A stretch of DNA of 64,000 nt from Clostridium sp. C8-1-8 (GCF_009928445.1 NZ_JAABNO010000014.1:1-64000), one strand, 5' to 3'. Positions 52,063 to 61,063 are shown, counted from the stretch's first letter. The notes: generated by a model from the letters alone, not told the origin. Program-made: numbers and translations.

Positions 52063-53826
52063 TTAAAATATTAGTTTTCCTACAGTGAATACAATGAATG
52101 CTCCAATCCATGCAAGTATAAATTGATAACTTGCTGAGAAAGCAGTCATTTTGCCACCAAATTCTTTTTTCATAGTACCTAGAGCTGTAACACATGAAGT
52201 GTAAAGTAATACAAATACCATAAAGCCTAATGCACTTGCAGTAGTAAAGCCTGCAGATATAGCGGCATCTAGGTTACCTCCATATATAACTGTCATAGTT
52301 GAAACTACAGATTCTTTTGCAAGAACACCAGTTATTAAGGATACTGAAGCTTGCCAGTTTCCAAATCCTAAAGGTGCAAATATAGGAGCTACGAAGTTAC
52401 CTATGTTAAATAAGAAGCTTTGATTTATGTCATCAACCTTACCAGAGAAGCTAAAGCTCTGTAAAAGCCAAATTAAAACAGTCATCGCAAATATTATTGT
52501 TCCAGCCTTAGCTAAGAAGCCCTTACCTTTATCCCAAGTGTTCTTAAGTACGGTTCTTACTTCAGGCATCTTGTATTCAGGTAGTTCTATAATAAATGGT
52601 TCTTCCTCTTTCTTGAATAAAGTATTCTTAAATAGCATACCTACTAAGAAAGCAACTACAATTCCTAGGAAGTATAAGCCGCCTACAACAAGTCCAGCTT
52701 TTGAACCGAAGAATAATGGAGCAAATACTGCATATATAGGTAATCTTGCGTTACAGCTCATAAGAGGTATAAGTAGCGCTGTAAGTTTTCTATCTTTTTC
52801 GCTTTCAAGTGTTCTTGCAGACATAATAGCAGGAACGTTACATCCAAATCCCATAAGCATTGGAATGAATGCTTTACCGGAAAGTCCAGCCTTTCTCATA
52901 AGACTGTCCATAATAAAAGCTGATCTAGCCATGTACCCGCTATCCTCAAGTACTGATACACATAAGAATAAAGTCATTACTAATGGTAGAAAAGTAATAA
53001 TTCCACCTACACCAGCAACTATTCCATCTACTATTAAAGACTGGAACCATGGAGCAGTGCTTGATAAGAGATTGCTTAAAAATGGTATTAAGTTATCATT
53101 TAAAAGTCCATCCAATAAATCCTGCAAAGGCTTACCAACCCAAGCAAAGGTAAATTGAAATATAAAGGCCATAATAAGTACAAACATAGGATAAGCTAAA
53201 ATAGGGTGTAATAAAACTTTATCTATCTTATCAGTAAGGGAAGTATTTCCTTTATCATTTTTAGCTCTTGAGGAAGCTATTATTCCGTCTATATAAGAGT
53301 ATGCATCTTTTTCTGAATTGAAATAATAGTCATTATCATCTATTGTCAGTGATAATTCATTATTAACAAGCATCTTTTTAACCTGATCTATCCCCTTTTT
53401 CTTTGATGCTACCATAGGTATAACTTTTACTTTTAACTCTTCTTCAAGAGCTTTGTAGTCGATCTTAAAGCCTTTCTTTTCAGCCACATCTATCATGTTT
53501 AATAGAAGAACAATTGGTTTTTTAAACTGCTTTAATTGAAGTGTTAAGTATAAGTTTCTGTCTAAGTTAGAAGCATCTACTATATTGATTATAAGATCAA
53601 CATTTTCATTTTCCAAAAAGGACTTTGATACCTTTTCTTCATTAGAGAAAGTATCCATTGCATAAATACCTGGCAAGTCTACTATTTTTATATTATTTAG
53701 CTTGCCTTCCTTTTTTTCAACTGTTACTCCTGGCCAGTTACCAACATATTGATTTGAACCAGTTAGCGCGTTAAAAAGAGTTGTCTTACCCACATTTGGG
53801 TTTCCCAATAGAGCTACTGTAGTCAT
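52063..53826 (-). CDS. feoB: Ferrous iron transporter FeoB
   Basis: Polytopic Fe2+ importer with a cytoplasmic GTPase domain. G1 is GNPNVGKT (residues 8-15), the switch region reads NWPGVTVEKKEG, G3 is DLPGIYAMD and G4 is LNMIDVAEKKG. The membrane half has Gate motifs, for example MLMGFGCNVPAIMSARTL and SCNARLPIYAVFAPLFF. 587 aa makes it one of the shorter FeoBs; a short linker replaces the longer GDI domain, common in clostridia. It follows feoA by 26 bases, start ATG after AGGGGGA. Confidence 0.97.
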   Translation of the reverse strand: MTTVALLGNPNVGKTTLFNALTGSNQYVGNWPGVTVEKKEGKLNNIKIVDLPGIYAMDTFSNEEKVSKSFLENENVDLIINIVDASNLDRNLYLTLQLKQFKKPIVLLLNMIDVAEKKGFKIDYKALEEELKVKVIPMVASKKKGIDQVKKMLVNNELSLTIDDNDYYFNSEKDAYSYIDGIIASSRAKNDKGNTSLTDKIDKVLLHPILAYPMFVLIMAFIFQFTFAWVGKPLQDLLDGLLNDNLIPFLSNLLSSTAPWFQSLIVDGIVAGVGGIITFLPLVMTLFLCVSVLEDSGYMARSAFIMDSLMRKAGLSGKAFIPMLMGFGCNVPAIMSARTLESEKDRKLTALLIPLMSCNARLPIYAVFAPLFFGSKAGLVVGGLYFLGIVVAFLVGMLFKNTLFKKEEEPFIIELPEYKMPEVRTVLKNTWDKGKGFLAKAGTIIFAMTVLIWLLQSFSFSGKVDDINQSFLFNIGNFVAPIFAPLGFGNWQASVSLITGVLAKESVVSTMTVIYGGNLDAAISAGFTTASALGFMVFVLLYTSCVTALGTMKKEFGGKMTAFSASYQFILAWIGAFIVFTVGKLIF

Positions 53827-53852
53827 TAAAAATCCCCCTTACTAAATTTCAA

Positions 53853-54074
53853 TTACTTCTTTAATAGTATGTTTTTTGCATCGTTTTTTCTGATGGCTAT
53901 ATTAAATCCTCTTAAACTAATTATCAGTGGATCACCTAAAGGAGCTACTCTTTTTAGAGTTACTTCTGTTCCTTCGATACAACCTAGTGCCATTAATCTT
54001 TTTACTAATTTATCATCTCCAGAAATGTTGTCCACAACACCTGCTTGACCTGGTTTTAAATCATAAACGCACAT
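53853..54074 (-). CDS. feoA: FeoA family iron transport accessory protein
   Basis: Cytoplasmic SH3-like partner of FeoB, 73 aa. The family core is MALGCIEGTEVTLKRVAPLGDPLIISLRG in pieces, with DLKPGQAGVV near the start. The start is ATG at 54074 behind GAGGTGGAAAG; the longer frame to 54149 has no ribosome binding site and overlaps the promoter. First gene of the feo operon. Confidence 0.94.
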   Translation of the reverse strand: MCVYDLKPGQAGVVDNISGDDKLVKRLMALGCIEGTEVTLKRVAPLGDPLIISLRGFNIAIRKNDAKNILLKK

Positions 54075-54110
54075 TCTTTCCACCTCGCATTGAAAATCAT
54101 TCTCAAGAAA

Positions 54111-54139
54111 ATAATACCACCCTGTTAATAAAAAGTCAA
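54111..54139 (-). promoter_or_regulatory. Predicted promoter of the feo operon
   Basis: On the minus strand TTGACT (54134-54139) and TATTAT (54111-54116) are 17 bases apart, about 40 bases before feoA. Confidence 0.6.
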
Positions 54140-54408
54140 GGATATACATGAAATAATAATATTTTGAAAAAACAGAAAATTTAGAAAAGGTTTTATAGAT
54201 ACTGTTGATAATGATAGATATGAATATAATAAATATATAAAAACCAAAAGAATAGATATTTATTATTGGTTAATAAACACTATTATCAAATGAAAAATGT
54301 TAATTTATAAACAAAGCTTTACTTAATAGAGGATTTCAATATATAATGGTATGAAAAATTATACAAAGTATTAATATGTGATAATATTATTAGCTTAGGA
54401 GGGATAAC
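54140..54408. other. Divergent spacer feo / HAD phosphatase
   Basis: AT-rich. GATAATGATA at 54207-54216 equals one half of a Fur box, but the other half is poor and the site lies some 70 bases above the feo promoter. No other feature. Confidence 0.4.
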
Positions 54409-55137
54409 ATGAAAAAAGTAGCAGCTTTTTTTGATATTGACGGAACCCTATACAGAGAAGGTTTAATAACAGAAATGTTCAAGAAAATGATAAAATATGA
54501 AATAATACAATCAGAAAAATGGTATAATGAAGTTAGACCGGAATTTTTGAAGTGGGATAAAAGACAAGGTGATTATGACGGATATTTACTTAAAATGATA
54601 GATATTTACCTAGAAGGAATAATAGGGCTTTATAAGCATCAAATAGAGTTTATTGCTAAAAAAGTTATAGAGCAAAAAGGTGAAAGATTATATACCTTTT
54701 CTAGAGATAGAATAAGATGGCATAAGGAACAAGGACATATGCTTATAACTATATCTGGTAGTCCTGAGGAACTAGTGAAAGAAATGTCCTTGAAACATGG
54801 ATTTAATGACTTTAAAGGTGCACAATATTTATTAGATGGTGAAGGTAGATATACCGGTGAGGTTATTCCAATGTGGGATCATAAGAGTAAGATGGAAGCT
54901 ATAAATTACTTTGTTAATAAATATGATATAGATTTGAGTGAAAGTTACGCTTACGGTGATACTGCCGGTGACTTCACAATGATGAGTCTTGTAAAAAATC
55001 CATACTGCATAAATCCAACAAGAGAATTGCTTAGCAAGATAGGAAGTGATAAGGAGGTAAAGGAAAAAATAAATATAATAGTAGAAAGAAAAGATGTTAT
55101 ATATAGTTTAAAACCTGACAGATTTGAAATTCTATAA
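54409..55137 (+). CDS. HAD-IB family phosphatase (SerB-like)
   Basis: Haloacid dehalogenase hydrolase of 242 aa, subgroup IB. Motif I is FFDIDGTL (residues 7-14), the small helical cap follows, motif II is LITISGSPEEL, and motif IV is AYGDTAGDFTMM. The size and Y-R-E cap (TLYREGLIT) match the group that includes phosphoserine phosphatase and YqgX-like proteins, but no substrate residues can be assigned. Start ATG after TAGGAGGG. The RNase H-like gene follows 15 bases later, so the two form an operon. Confidence 0.88.
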   Translation: MKKVAAFFDIDGTLYREGLITEMFKKMIKYEIIQSEKWYNEVRPEFLKWDKRQGDYDGYLLKMIDIYLEGIIGLYKHQIEFIAKKVIEQKGERLYTFSRDRIRWHKEQGHMLITISGSPEELVKEMSLKHGFNDFKGAQYLLDGEGRYTGEVIPMWDHKSKMEAINYFVNKYDIDLSESYAYGDTAGDFTMMSLVKNPYCINPTRELLSKIGSDKEVKEKINIIVERKDVIYSLKPDRFEIL

Positions 55138-55152
55138 GAAAAGAGTGATAAA

Positions 55153-55842
55153 GTGATAATAAAGGAGAGAGATGTACTGGTAGGAGAAGTTGATGATAGC
55201 TTTATTATAAAGGTTGATGATGAAGCCTATGATTGTAGCAAATCAATTTTCTTTGACTTAGAGCATTATGTTTACAAAAAACCTAAATGTGTTGGGGTTT
55301 TTGGTGCATGCATATATGATAAGGCCAAATCAGAGCTCATAGTTACTCAGTATATGATAGAAAACAAGTATGAAATAAAAGATATACTTATTTTAGCTGA
55401 GAAATACTTTTTAAATGCATATGAGGAGGGAAAAAGATACATAGTTACTTTTTCTGGCAATAACGATTTTACCGTTATAAACTATTTATTTAATCAATAT
55501 GGCATTGAATTCAAATTTGAAGATTATTTTGTTTCTGTAGATCTTCAAAAAGAATATGAAAAATTAATAAAAATGGGAATTGGACTTAAAGCTTTAGAAA
55601 AGAAGTTTGATATAGTTAGGGAAGGGGAACTAATGAGTGGCTCAAACCTAGCTAAGACCTTTCACAAGGTTATTAAGGATAAAGATTATATCCTAAGAAT
55701 GCCTAAGGAAAAGATAGATAAGATATTGCAGTATAACGAGCAAGATGTGGTGAATCTCTTTCATATATGCATGACTTGGAACAAGTACATCAAACTTAAT
55801 GAGAATGAAGGAGATAATAACAGCACCTGTATTAATGAATAA
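55153..55842 (+). CDS. RNase H-fold exonuclease-like protein, diverged YprB relative
   Basis: A 229 aa protein related to the argS-linked exonuclease at 51022. The corresponding motifs are SIFFDLEHYVY (Asp and Glu), VTFSGNNDFTVINYLF (Asp) and YNEQDVVNLFHI (Asp), so the metal-binding acids persist even though overall identity is low. The start is GTG at 55153 after AGAGTGAT, 15 bases past the HAD gene. The C-terminal codons fall within the strong terminator. Function is uncertain; it may act with the HAD phosphatase on nucleotide substrates, but this is inference. Confidence 0.78.
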   Translation: MIIKERDVLVGEVDDSFIIKVDDEAYDCSKSIFFDLEHYVYKKPKCVGVFGACIYDKAKSELIVTQYMIENKYEIKDILILAEKYFLNAYEEGKRYIVTFSGNNDFTVINYLFNQYGIEFKFEDYFVSVDLQKEYEKLIKMGIGLKALEKKFDIVREGELMSGSNLAKTFHKVIKDKDYILRMPKEKIDKILQYNEQDVVNLFHICMTWNKYIKLNENEGDNNSTCINE

Positions 55843-55864
55843 TACAGGTGCTGTTATTTTTTAC
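55816..55864 (+). terminator. Terminator of the HAD / exonuclease operon
   Basis: AATAACAGCACCTGTATT and AATACAGGTGCTGTTATT form an 18-base perfect stem, then TTTTTAC. The stop codon of the exonuclease-like gene is inside it. Confidence 0.95.
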
Positions 55865-55933
55865 TGTTAAGACCAGTGACCAGTATAAAATTTTTTGCTA
55901 GCTAAACCAACCAATATCACTGGCTTAGACTGG

Positions 55934-56800
55934 CTATTTTACTGATATATTGTTTCCGTCAGAGGTTATCACTATGGTTCCAGATAAATCAGTTCTATAT
56001 ACTTTTACCTTTAGCTGTTCTAAGGTTTTAAGTGTTTCCTTATGGGGATGACCATAGTCATTTCCTTTACCACAAGAAATAACGGCTATAGAAGGAGCTA
56101 CCTTAGATAAAAAATCTTTGCCTGTTGAGCTACTGCTACCATGATGACCTACCTTTAGAACATCCGCCTTTAAATCATAATTTTTTTGAAGAACTTCTTT
56201 TTCTTCTAACTTTTCCGCATCACCGGTGAAAAGAAAAGAATTTTTTCCATAACTGATCTTTATTATAGGAGAATAATTGTTAAGATCCTCATACTTCTCA
56301 CTATTTGGTGAGAAAACTTCAACCTTGGTGTTATCGCCTAAATTTATGTCGCTTCCCATTCCAGGTTTTAAAATATTTATCTTTAAATTTTTATCCTTTA
56401 AAGCAAGTATCATATTCTGAAAGGTTTTAGTGGTTGTAGTTGCTTTAGGAGCATAAAATTTTCCTATGGAGTAATCCTTAATTACACTTGTCATTCCACC
56501 TATATGATCTTCATGAGGATGAGTAGTTACAACATAGTCCAATTTCTTTATGTTTAGCTTTTTTAGATAAGTAAGTAATTTATCTTCATTTTCTTTTGGA
56601 CCAGCATCTATGAGCATTGTTTTGTCATTAGTTTGAATTAATATTGAATCACCTTGACCTACATCGATATAATTAGCTACAAATTTGGAAGCAGTGTTAT
56701 TGCTAGATCTATTATTAGTAGTAGCGGAATTTGAGCAGCCTAGTAACGTAAGGGATAGTGTTAAAATCAATATTATAGATACGTGATATAGTTTTTTCAT
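55934..56800 (-). CDS. ComEC-like metallo-beta-lactamase-fold lipoprotein
   Basis: Exported lipid-anchored hydrolase of 288 aa. The lipobox is LLGCSN (Cys22). After a Ser/Asn/Thr linker, the MBL domain starts FVANYIDVGQGDSILIQ, with metal motif THPHEDHIGG (HxHxDH), then SFLFTGDAEK and GHHGSSSSTG, the layout of the ComEC/Rec2 C-terminal hydrolase. No competence membrane domain is fused. Such stand-alone proteins are common in clostridia; they may degrade extracellular nucleic acid or another phosphodiester. Start ATG at 56800; single gene. Confidence 0.92.
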   Translation of the reverse strand: MKKLYHVSIILILTLSLTLLGCSNSATTNNRSSNNTASKFVANYIDVGQGDSILIQTNDKTMLIDAGPKENEDKLLTYLKKLNIKKLDYVVTTHPHEDHIGGMTSVIKDYSIGKFYAPKATTTTKTFQNMILALKDKNLKINILKPGMGSDINLGDNTKVEVFSPNSEKYEDLNNYSPIIKISYGKNSFLFTGDAEKLEEKEVLQKNYDLKADVLKVGHHGSSSSTGKDFLSKVAPSIAVISCGKGNDYGHPHKETLKTLEQLKVKVYRTDLSGTIVITSDGNNISVK

Positions 56801-57024
56801 AAATTAATCCTTTCCAATACTTTTATTAGATGTTTATCGAAGTTAAACATCAGTTTAGATTACTCTTATCAAAAATAGTTTATTATCAACTTTAACAAAT
56901 GTAAAGTCTAAAATATTGCTTAAAGCCATAAGCACAAGTATAATAAGATGTGCAAGATACAAAGATGTACTATTTTAATCCGAAATGATACATCAACAAC
57001 AATATAATTTTTGAGGTGTTTATA

Positions 57025-57744
57025 GTGAAAATTTATTTTTTGATGATTTGTTATGGTTTGTATATGATATTAGAGTTTTTTAGGGCAGGAGTTATATTTG
57101 TCTTAAAGAAGTTTTCTAGTAAAGAAACCGTAGACAGGTATGTAAAGAAGAAATATGTTGCGTGGGCCAGGTTTACCATGAATATATTAAATCATAAAAT
57201 TGAATCAAAAGGTGTTGAGAATATTCCAGAAGGTCCTTGTGTATTTGTAATGAATCATCAAAGTATATTTGATATTCCAACTTTAGTTTTAAATGCAGAT
57301 AGGCTTATAGGTTTTATTGCTAAAAAGGAACTTCTAAAGGTGCCTATTCTAGGATTATGGCTAAAAGCAGTACATAGCGTTCCAATAGATAGAGATAATA
57401 TAAGGGAAGCTATAAATGTTATCAATAAAGGTGTAGATAATCTTCATGAAGGCTATTCTATGGCCATATTTCCAGAAGGTACTAGAGCTAAGGATGGGAC
57501 GCTGAAGAGCTTTAAAAAGGGCAGCTTAAAGCTTGCAACAAAAGCAAATGTACCTATAGTTCCTGTAACTATAGACGGCTCTTATAAAGGCTATGAAGAA
57601 AGTAAGAAGTTTAGAGGAGCAAATATTAAAATTATATTTGATGAACCTATATATCCTGAAAAGCTTACAAAAGAAGAACAAAGAGATTTAGCAGAAATAA
57701 TACATGATAAAATTGAAGAAAACTTGAAAAAAATGAGAGCATAG
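57025..57744 (+). CDS. plsC: 1-acyl-sn-glycerol-3-phosphate acyltransferase PlsC
   Basis: Membrane-associated enzyme that makes phosphatidic acid. The acyltransferase motifs are NHQSIFD (HX4D, about residue 75), the SVPIDRDN block, FPEGTRAKDG and VPIVPVTIDGSYKG. An N-terminal hydrophobic helix anchors it. The start is GTG at 57025, six bases after GAGGTG. 239 aa, standard. Single gene ending at a terminator. Confidence 0.95.
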   Translation: MKIYFLMICYGLYMILEFFRAGVIFVLKKFSSKETVDRYVKKKYVAWARFTMNILNHKIESKGVENIPEGPCVFVMNHQSIFDIPTLVLNADRLIGFIAKKELLKVPILGLWLKAVHSVPIDRDNIREAINVINKGVDNLHEGYSMAIFPEGTRAKDGTLKSFKKGSLKLATKANVPIVPVTIDGSYKGYEESKKFRGANIKIIFDEPIYPEKLTKEEQRDLAEIIHDKIEENLKKMRA

Positions 57745-57802
57745 ATAAAAATATATAGACTAAAAAAATTTTTGAACTATTACAAATATAACATGTGTAA
57801 AC

Positions 57803-57842
57803 AAAAAAACGCTGAAGAAAGTTTTATCAGCGTTTTTTTGTT
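57803..57842 (+). terminator. Terminator of plsC
   Basis: AAAAAAACGCTGA and TCAGCGTTTTTTT pair around an 11-base loop. Confidence 0.93.
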
Positions 57843-58140
57843 TTAAGCCAATTATATATAAGTATGTAAAATATTGGTTGAATTAAAGTTGAAAAGTATG
57901 GAATATAAGAATTTATTTACAAGGTTTTAAAAAAATAAGATATACAAAAAATAAAATATATTTATCTAGATATAAGTTAAAAAGGATGAAATTTTAATAA
58001 TTAATTAAAATTATGAAGGAAAGTAGAATTTCAAATTCATTTTTTTTAATAAAATGATAATACTTAAAGATTTTCATTATGAATTTTATCACATATTTTC
58101 ATTACTTTTTATACTATAATAATGAGGAAAAATGAAAAAA
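57843..58140. other. Long AT-rich spacer upstream of the PEPCK-like gene
   Basis: No coding frame or repeat match is supported. Several A- and T-runs, such as TTTTTTTAATAAAATG near 58040, suggest curved DNA or an UP element region. Confidence 0.45.
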
Positions 58141-58144
58141 AGTA

Positions 58145-58174
58145 TTGGTTAAGTTGCATAAGTTGTGGTATAAT
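58145..58174 (+). promoter_or_regulatory. Predicted extended -10 promoter of the PEPCK-like gene
   Basis: TGGTATAAT at 58166-58174 is an extended -10; TTGGTT at 58145-58150, 18 bases upstream, is a fair -35. Start would be near 58181, giving a leader of about 65 bases. Confidence 0.55.
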
Positions 58175-58245
58175 CGACTCAAGGTTTATATATTTATTAT
58201 GAATATGCAATTTATAAAAAAAAAAGATTCATGAGGGGGCCGCAA

Positions 58246-59994
58246 ATGCGTAAAGAATTTTCAATGAGCAATGACAAGGTGACTATTAATTTTACTGAGA
58301 AGTATTGCAGCAATTATGAGAGCTTATTACAAAGCTATGGTTTTAGAAGAGTGCTTGATACATTTTTCAAGAAAGCTCAAGCAAGAAATTCTCACAGTTA
58401 TAAAATATTATCACAAAAACTAGGGACTACAGATATAAAAGAGATAAGTAAGGCTCTAGTGAGATCATTTCAATTATTAACAATAATGAGTGCTGATGAA
58501 ATAATTTCATACAATGAAGATGTAGAAAAGATACTTGAAGATAGAGAAGGATTTATATCAATCATAGAGGATATATATTCATTTTGGAGAAGACTTGAAA
58601 GATATACAATAATTCATAATAATAGAATAAGAGACGGAATAGCATCTGTAAGCTTTTTGGAAGCAAATTCTCAATTTTCAATGCTAATACTTAATTTCTA
58701 TAGAACTATTGAGAAAAATGTTGTTGGTACTATGCCTAATATATTTAGACAATTACCAGCTGGTGGAAATGCTTGCATATTAATAAATAATCCTGTTTGG
58801 ACAGTACCAGAAGAGTATAAAGCTTTAGAAGAAATTCCTTTTATAGAAACAATAGCTCTTGAAACACCTTTTATAACATATCCTAAAAAGAATACAAGAG
58901 ATGGTATGTTTAACGAAGTTTATGAAAATCCATTAGTGAATGCAAAGATTGATAAAGATAACTGGTTCTGCTATCCTGCAAAGATCGGTGAGCTTTTAGC
59001 ATTTGTATATTTCCATAGAGATTTTATGGAACATGGTATAACTCTAAGTAACCTATTTGAACTTGCAAGAGAAGAGGAATATAGAGGGAAGAAACCTGAC
59101 ATTGTTTATACTTTTGGAGCAGAAGAAGAAGAAGGTAGTGAGCTTAAGACTGTTTTCTATGAAGATAAGAAGTATGATATAATGTTTGGTTATGTAAACT
59201 ACAATGATAATATTGATTATTTTGGATATATGAAAAAGATGTGTTTAACTTTACACAATCTTATTATGATAAAGAGAGGCTATTTACCAATACATGGTGC
59301 TATGGTTAACATAGTTCTAAAGAATGGTAAAAATGCTAATGTAGTAATTATCGGAGATAGTGGTGCTGGTAAGTCAGAAAGCTTAGAAGCTTTCAGAGCA
59401 TTAAGTGAAGATCATGTAAGTGAAATGACAGTAGTATTTGACGACATGGGCTCATTTAAACTTAAAGAAGATGGAATTTATGGATACGGGACAGAAGTTG
59501 GTGCATTTGTAAGACTTGATGACCTTGATCAAGGCTACGCATTTAAAGAAATAGATAGAAGTATATTTATGAACCCAGACAAAATAAATGCTAGACTTGT
59601 AATGCCTGTATCTACTTATAAAGAAATTATAAAGGGTTATAAGGTGGATATACTACTTTATGCTAACAATTACGAAACAGTTAATGAAGGTGGTAAGGCA
59701 ATAGAACTCTTTGAAACTCCTACACAAGCAATAGATATATTTAAGGCTGGAGCTAGAATGGCAAAGGGAACAACTACAGAGACAGGATTAGTTACTTCTT
59801 ATTTTGCAAATCCTTTTGGACCGGCTCAAAAGCAATCTGAAACAGATGTTTTAATAGATAGATACTTCAATAGAAGCTTTGAAGACAAGATAAAGGTAGG
59901 TCAAATAAAGACTTGTCTAGCAGTAGCAGGACTTGAGAAGAATGGACCAAAGAATGCTGCACTAGAATTATTTGATCTTATAAAGACACTTTAA
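58246..59994 (+). CDS. PEPCK-like P-loop kinase domain protein
   Basis: A 582 aa protein whose C-terminal half (about residues 330-560) has the ATP-type phosphoenolpyruvate carboxykinase / HPr kinase nucleotide-binding fold: P-loop VIIGDSGAGKSES (about 368-380), a downstream metal-binding TVVFDDMGSFKL, and GTEVGAFVRLDDLD. The N-terminal 330 residues do not show a standard PEPCK substrate domain. Databases often label such clostridial proteins PEPCK; given the missing signatures, the reaction is uncertain and protein or small-molecule phosphorylation remains possible. The start is ATG at 58246 after GAGGGGG. Monocistronic, with extended -10 promoter and a good terminator. Confidence 0.8.
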   Translation: MRKEFSMSNDKVTINFTEKYCSNYESLLQSYGFRRVLDTFFKKAQARNSHSYKILSQKLGTTDIKEISKALVRSFQLLTIMSADEIISYNEDVEKILEDREGFISIIEDIYSFWRRLERYTIIHNNRIRDGIASVSFLEANSQFSMLILNFYRTIEKNVVGTMPNIFRQLPAGGNACILINNPVWTVPEEYKALEEIPFIETIALETPFITYPKKNTRDGMFNEVYENPLVNAKIDKDNWFCYPAKIGELLAFVYFHRDFMEHGITLSNLFELAREEEYRGKKPDIVYTFGAEEEEGSELKTVFYEDKKYDIMFGYVNYNDNIDYFGYMKKMCLTLHNLIMIKRGYLPIHGAMVNIVLKNGKNANVVIIGDSGAGKSESLEAFRALSEDHVSEMTVVFDDMGSFKLKEDGIYGYGTEVGAFVRLDDLDQGYAFKEIDRSIFMNPDKINARLVMPVSTYKEIIKGYKVDILLYANNYETVNEGGKAIELFETPTQAIDIFKAGARMAKGTTTETGLVTSYFANPFGPAQKQSETDVLIDRYFNRSFEDKIKVGQIKTCLAVAGLEKNGPKNAALELFDLIKTL

Positions 59995-60047
59995 TTTCAA
60001 CAATGTTCTTAGCAAATTCAAGTTTTAAGAACTATTAAAATGCAGGA

Positions 60048-60084
60048 CAAAAAATCACTAAAGATTTCTTTAGTGATTTTTTAT
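60048..60084 (+). terminator. Terminator of the PEPCK-like gene
   Basis: AAAAAATCACTAAAG and CTTTAGTGATTTTTT pair around ATTT, then ATT. Confidence 0.93.
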
Positions 60085-60089
60085 TGTTC

Positions 60090-60220
60090 ATAAAGTTGTA
60101 TTTTAGATAAAGCCTTAGATGAATAGCCTAGGTTCCTAAATGAATATGTATGAAAAAGAATAAAATTAATTATGGCGCATGACATATTTTCCTAATGTAC
60201 ATTTGAAAAGTCAGATGCGT
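60090..60220 (+). repeat. Family B dispersed repeat, full-length copy
   Basis: From GTTGTATTTTAGATAAAGCC through GAAAAAGAATAAAATTAATTATG and TTTTCCTAATGTACATTTG to AAAAGTCAGATGCG. The copy lies between two terminators and between convergent genes, exactly as in the array at 46712. Confidence 0.8.
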
Positions 60221-60259
60221 AAAAAAACGCTAAAGAAGGTAGCTTTAGCGTTTTTTTTA
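60221..60259. terminator. Terminator of the CmpB-family gene
   Basis: AAAAAAACGCTAAAG and CTTTAGCGTTTTTTTT pair around AAGGTAG; it acts on the minus-strand gene whose stop lies in the arm, and it can work both ways. Confidence 0.9.
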
Positions 60260-61063
60260 CTTTATTAAATCCCGAATAGAAGAGATTTTTTCTTTTAGTT
60301 CTGTAATTATAGTATTAAAGGAGGTTGATTTCATATCAGGAAAAGCTTTCATTAACCTCTTGTGATTGAAGTTTATCTTTGATAAGTTATTATTATAGTT
60401 GTCTACTAATTCCTTAAAACCATCTTCCATATCTTGTGCGGTACCCATAGCTTTCTCCTTAGTTGCTGAAACTATATATGAATACCTTCTCTTTAATTCT
60501 CCACTAATGAAAGTAAGTTTAGTAAGAATAATATTAAACTGTATCAGAGAACTAATAGTAAGTATCAAATCGATAATAAAATAGCTTACTAGAATATAAA
60601 AAACATATACACCTGTATTAAAAGCGGATACATTTACTAAAATATAAAAGATTGGATGAATTATTTTTATTATTGCAACAGCAGCAAGTCCCCAAGCTAA
60701 TGAAAAGTGTAGGCATATTCTGCCGTGTAAGTTGAAAGGATCTTCTGTGTAGTCCCACCACTTAGATTTGAATATTTTTTCTAACAAATATCCCGTTACG
60801 TATTCTATTATAGATGTCAATAAAGTTGATAAGATATATAGAGCAATTAAATTATCTTTAAATTTATCAAGAAAGACAATTATAGCTACAAAACCCACTC
60901 CATAAATAGGGCAGAAGGGACCATATAAAAAGCCTCTATTAACAAAATAACCTCTATTAGTATAGGCATAAGCCACTTCAATACACCATCCTAAGAATGA
61001 ATATATTGCGAAGAAAAATACTATTTCATATAAAGAAAAACCATTTAATATTGGTGTGAGCAT
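60257..61063 (-). CDS. CmpB-family (PF06541) membrane protein
   Basis: A 268 aa integral membrane protein labelled putative ABC transporter type IV in domain databases, though no transporter ATPase is near. The family stretches are YSFLGWCIEVAYAYTNRG, RGFLYGPFCPIYGVG, YVTGYLLEKIF, SKWWDYTEDPFNLHGRICL. Five or so transmembrane helices occupy residues 10-180, followed by a helical cytoplasmic tail of about 80 residues that may form a coiled coil. Start ATG at 61063 after AAAGGAGGTG. True role unknown. Confidence 0.87.
   Translation of the reverse strand: MLTPILNGFSLYEIVFFFAIYSFLGWCIEVAYAYTNRGYFVNRGFLYGPFCPIYGVGFVAIIVFLDKFKDNLIALYILSTLLTSIIEYVTGYLLEKIFKSKWWDYTEDPFNLHGRICLHFSLAWGLAAVAIIKIIHPIFYILVNVSAFNTGVYVFYILVSYFIIDLILTISSLIQFNIILTKLTFISGELKRRYSYIVSATKEKAMGTAQDMEDGFKELVDNYNNNLSKINFNHKRLMKAFPDMKSTSFNTIITELKEKISSIRDLIK

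Noticed and set aside
52427-53158. Long open frame of 243 codons on the plus strand
   Set aside because: It lies entirely antisense to feoB, has no ribosome binding site, and its composition is the typical mirror of a membrane protein gene.
54207-54225. Fur box upstream of the feo operon
   Set aside because: Only one half-site (GATAATGATA) is good, and it lies about 70 bases above the predicted feo promoter.
59991-60016. Family A end at the stop codon of the PEPCK-like gene
   Set aside because: TTTAATTTCAACAATGTTCT matches one end of the element, but the match is about 20 bases of low-complexity sequence and no arm follows; chance cannot be excluded.
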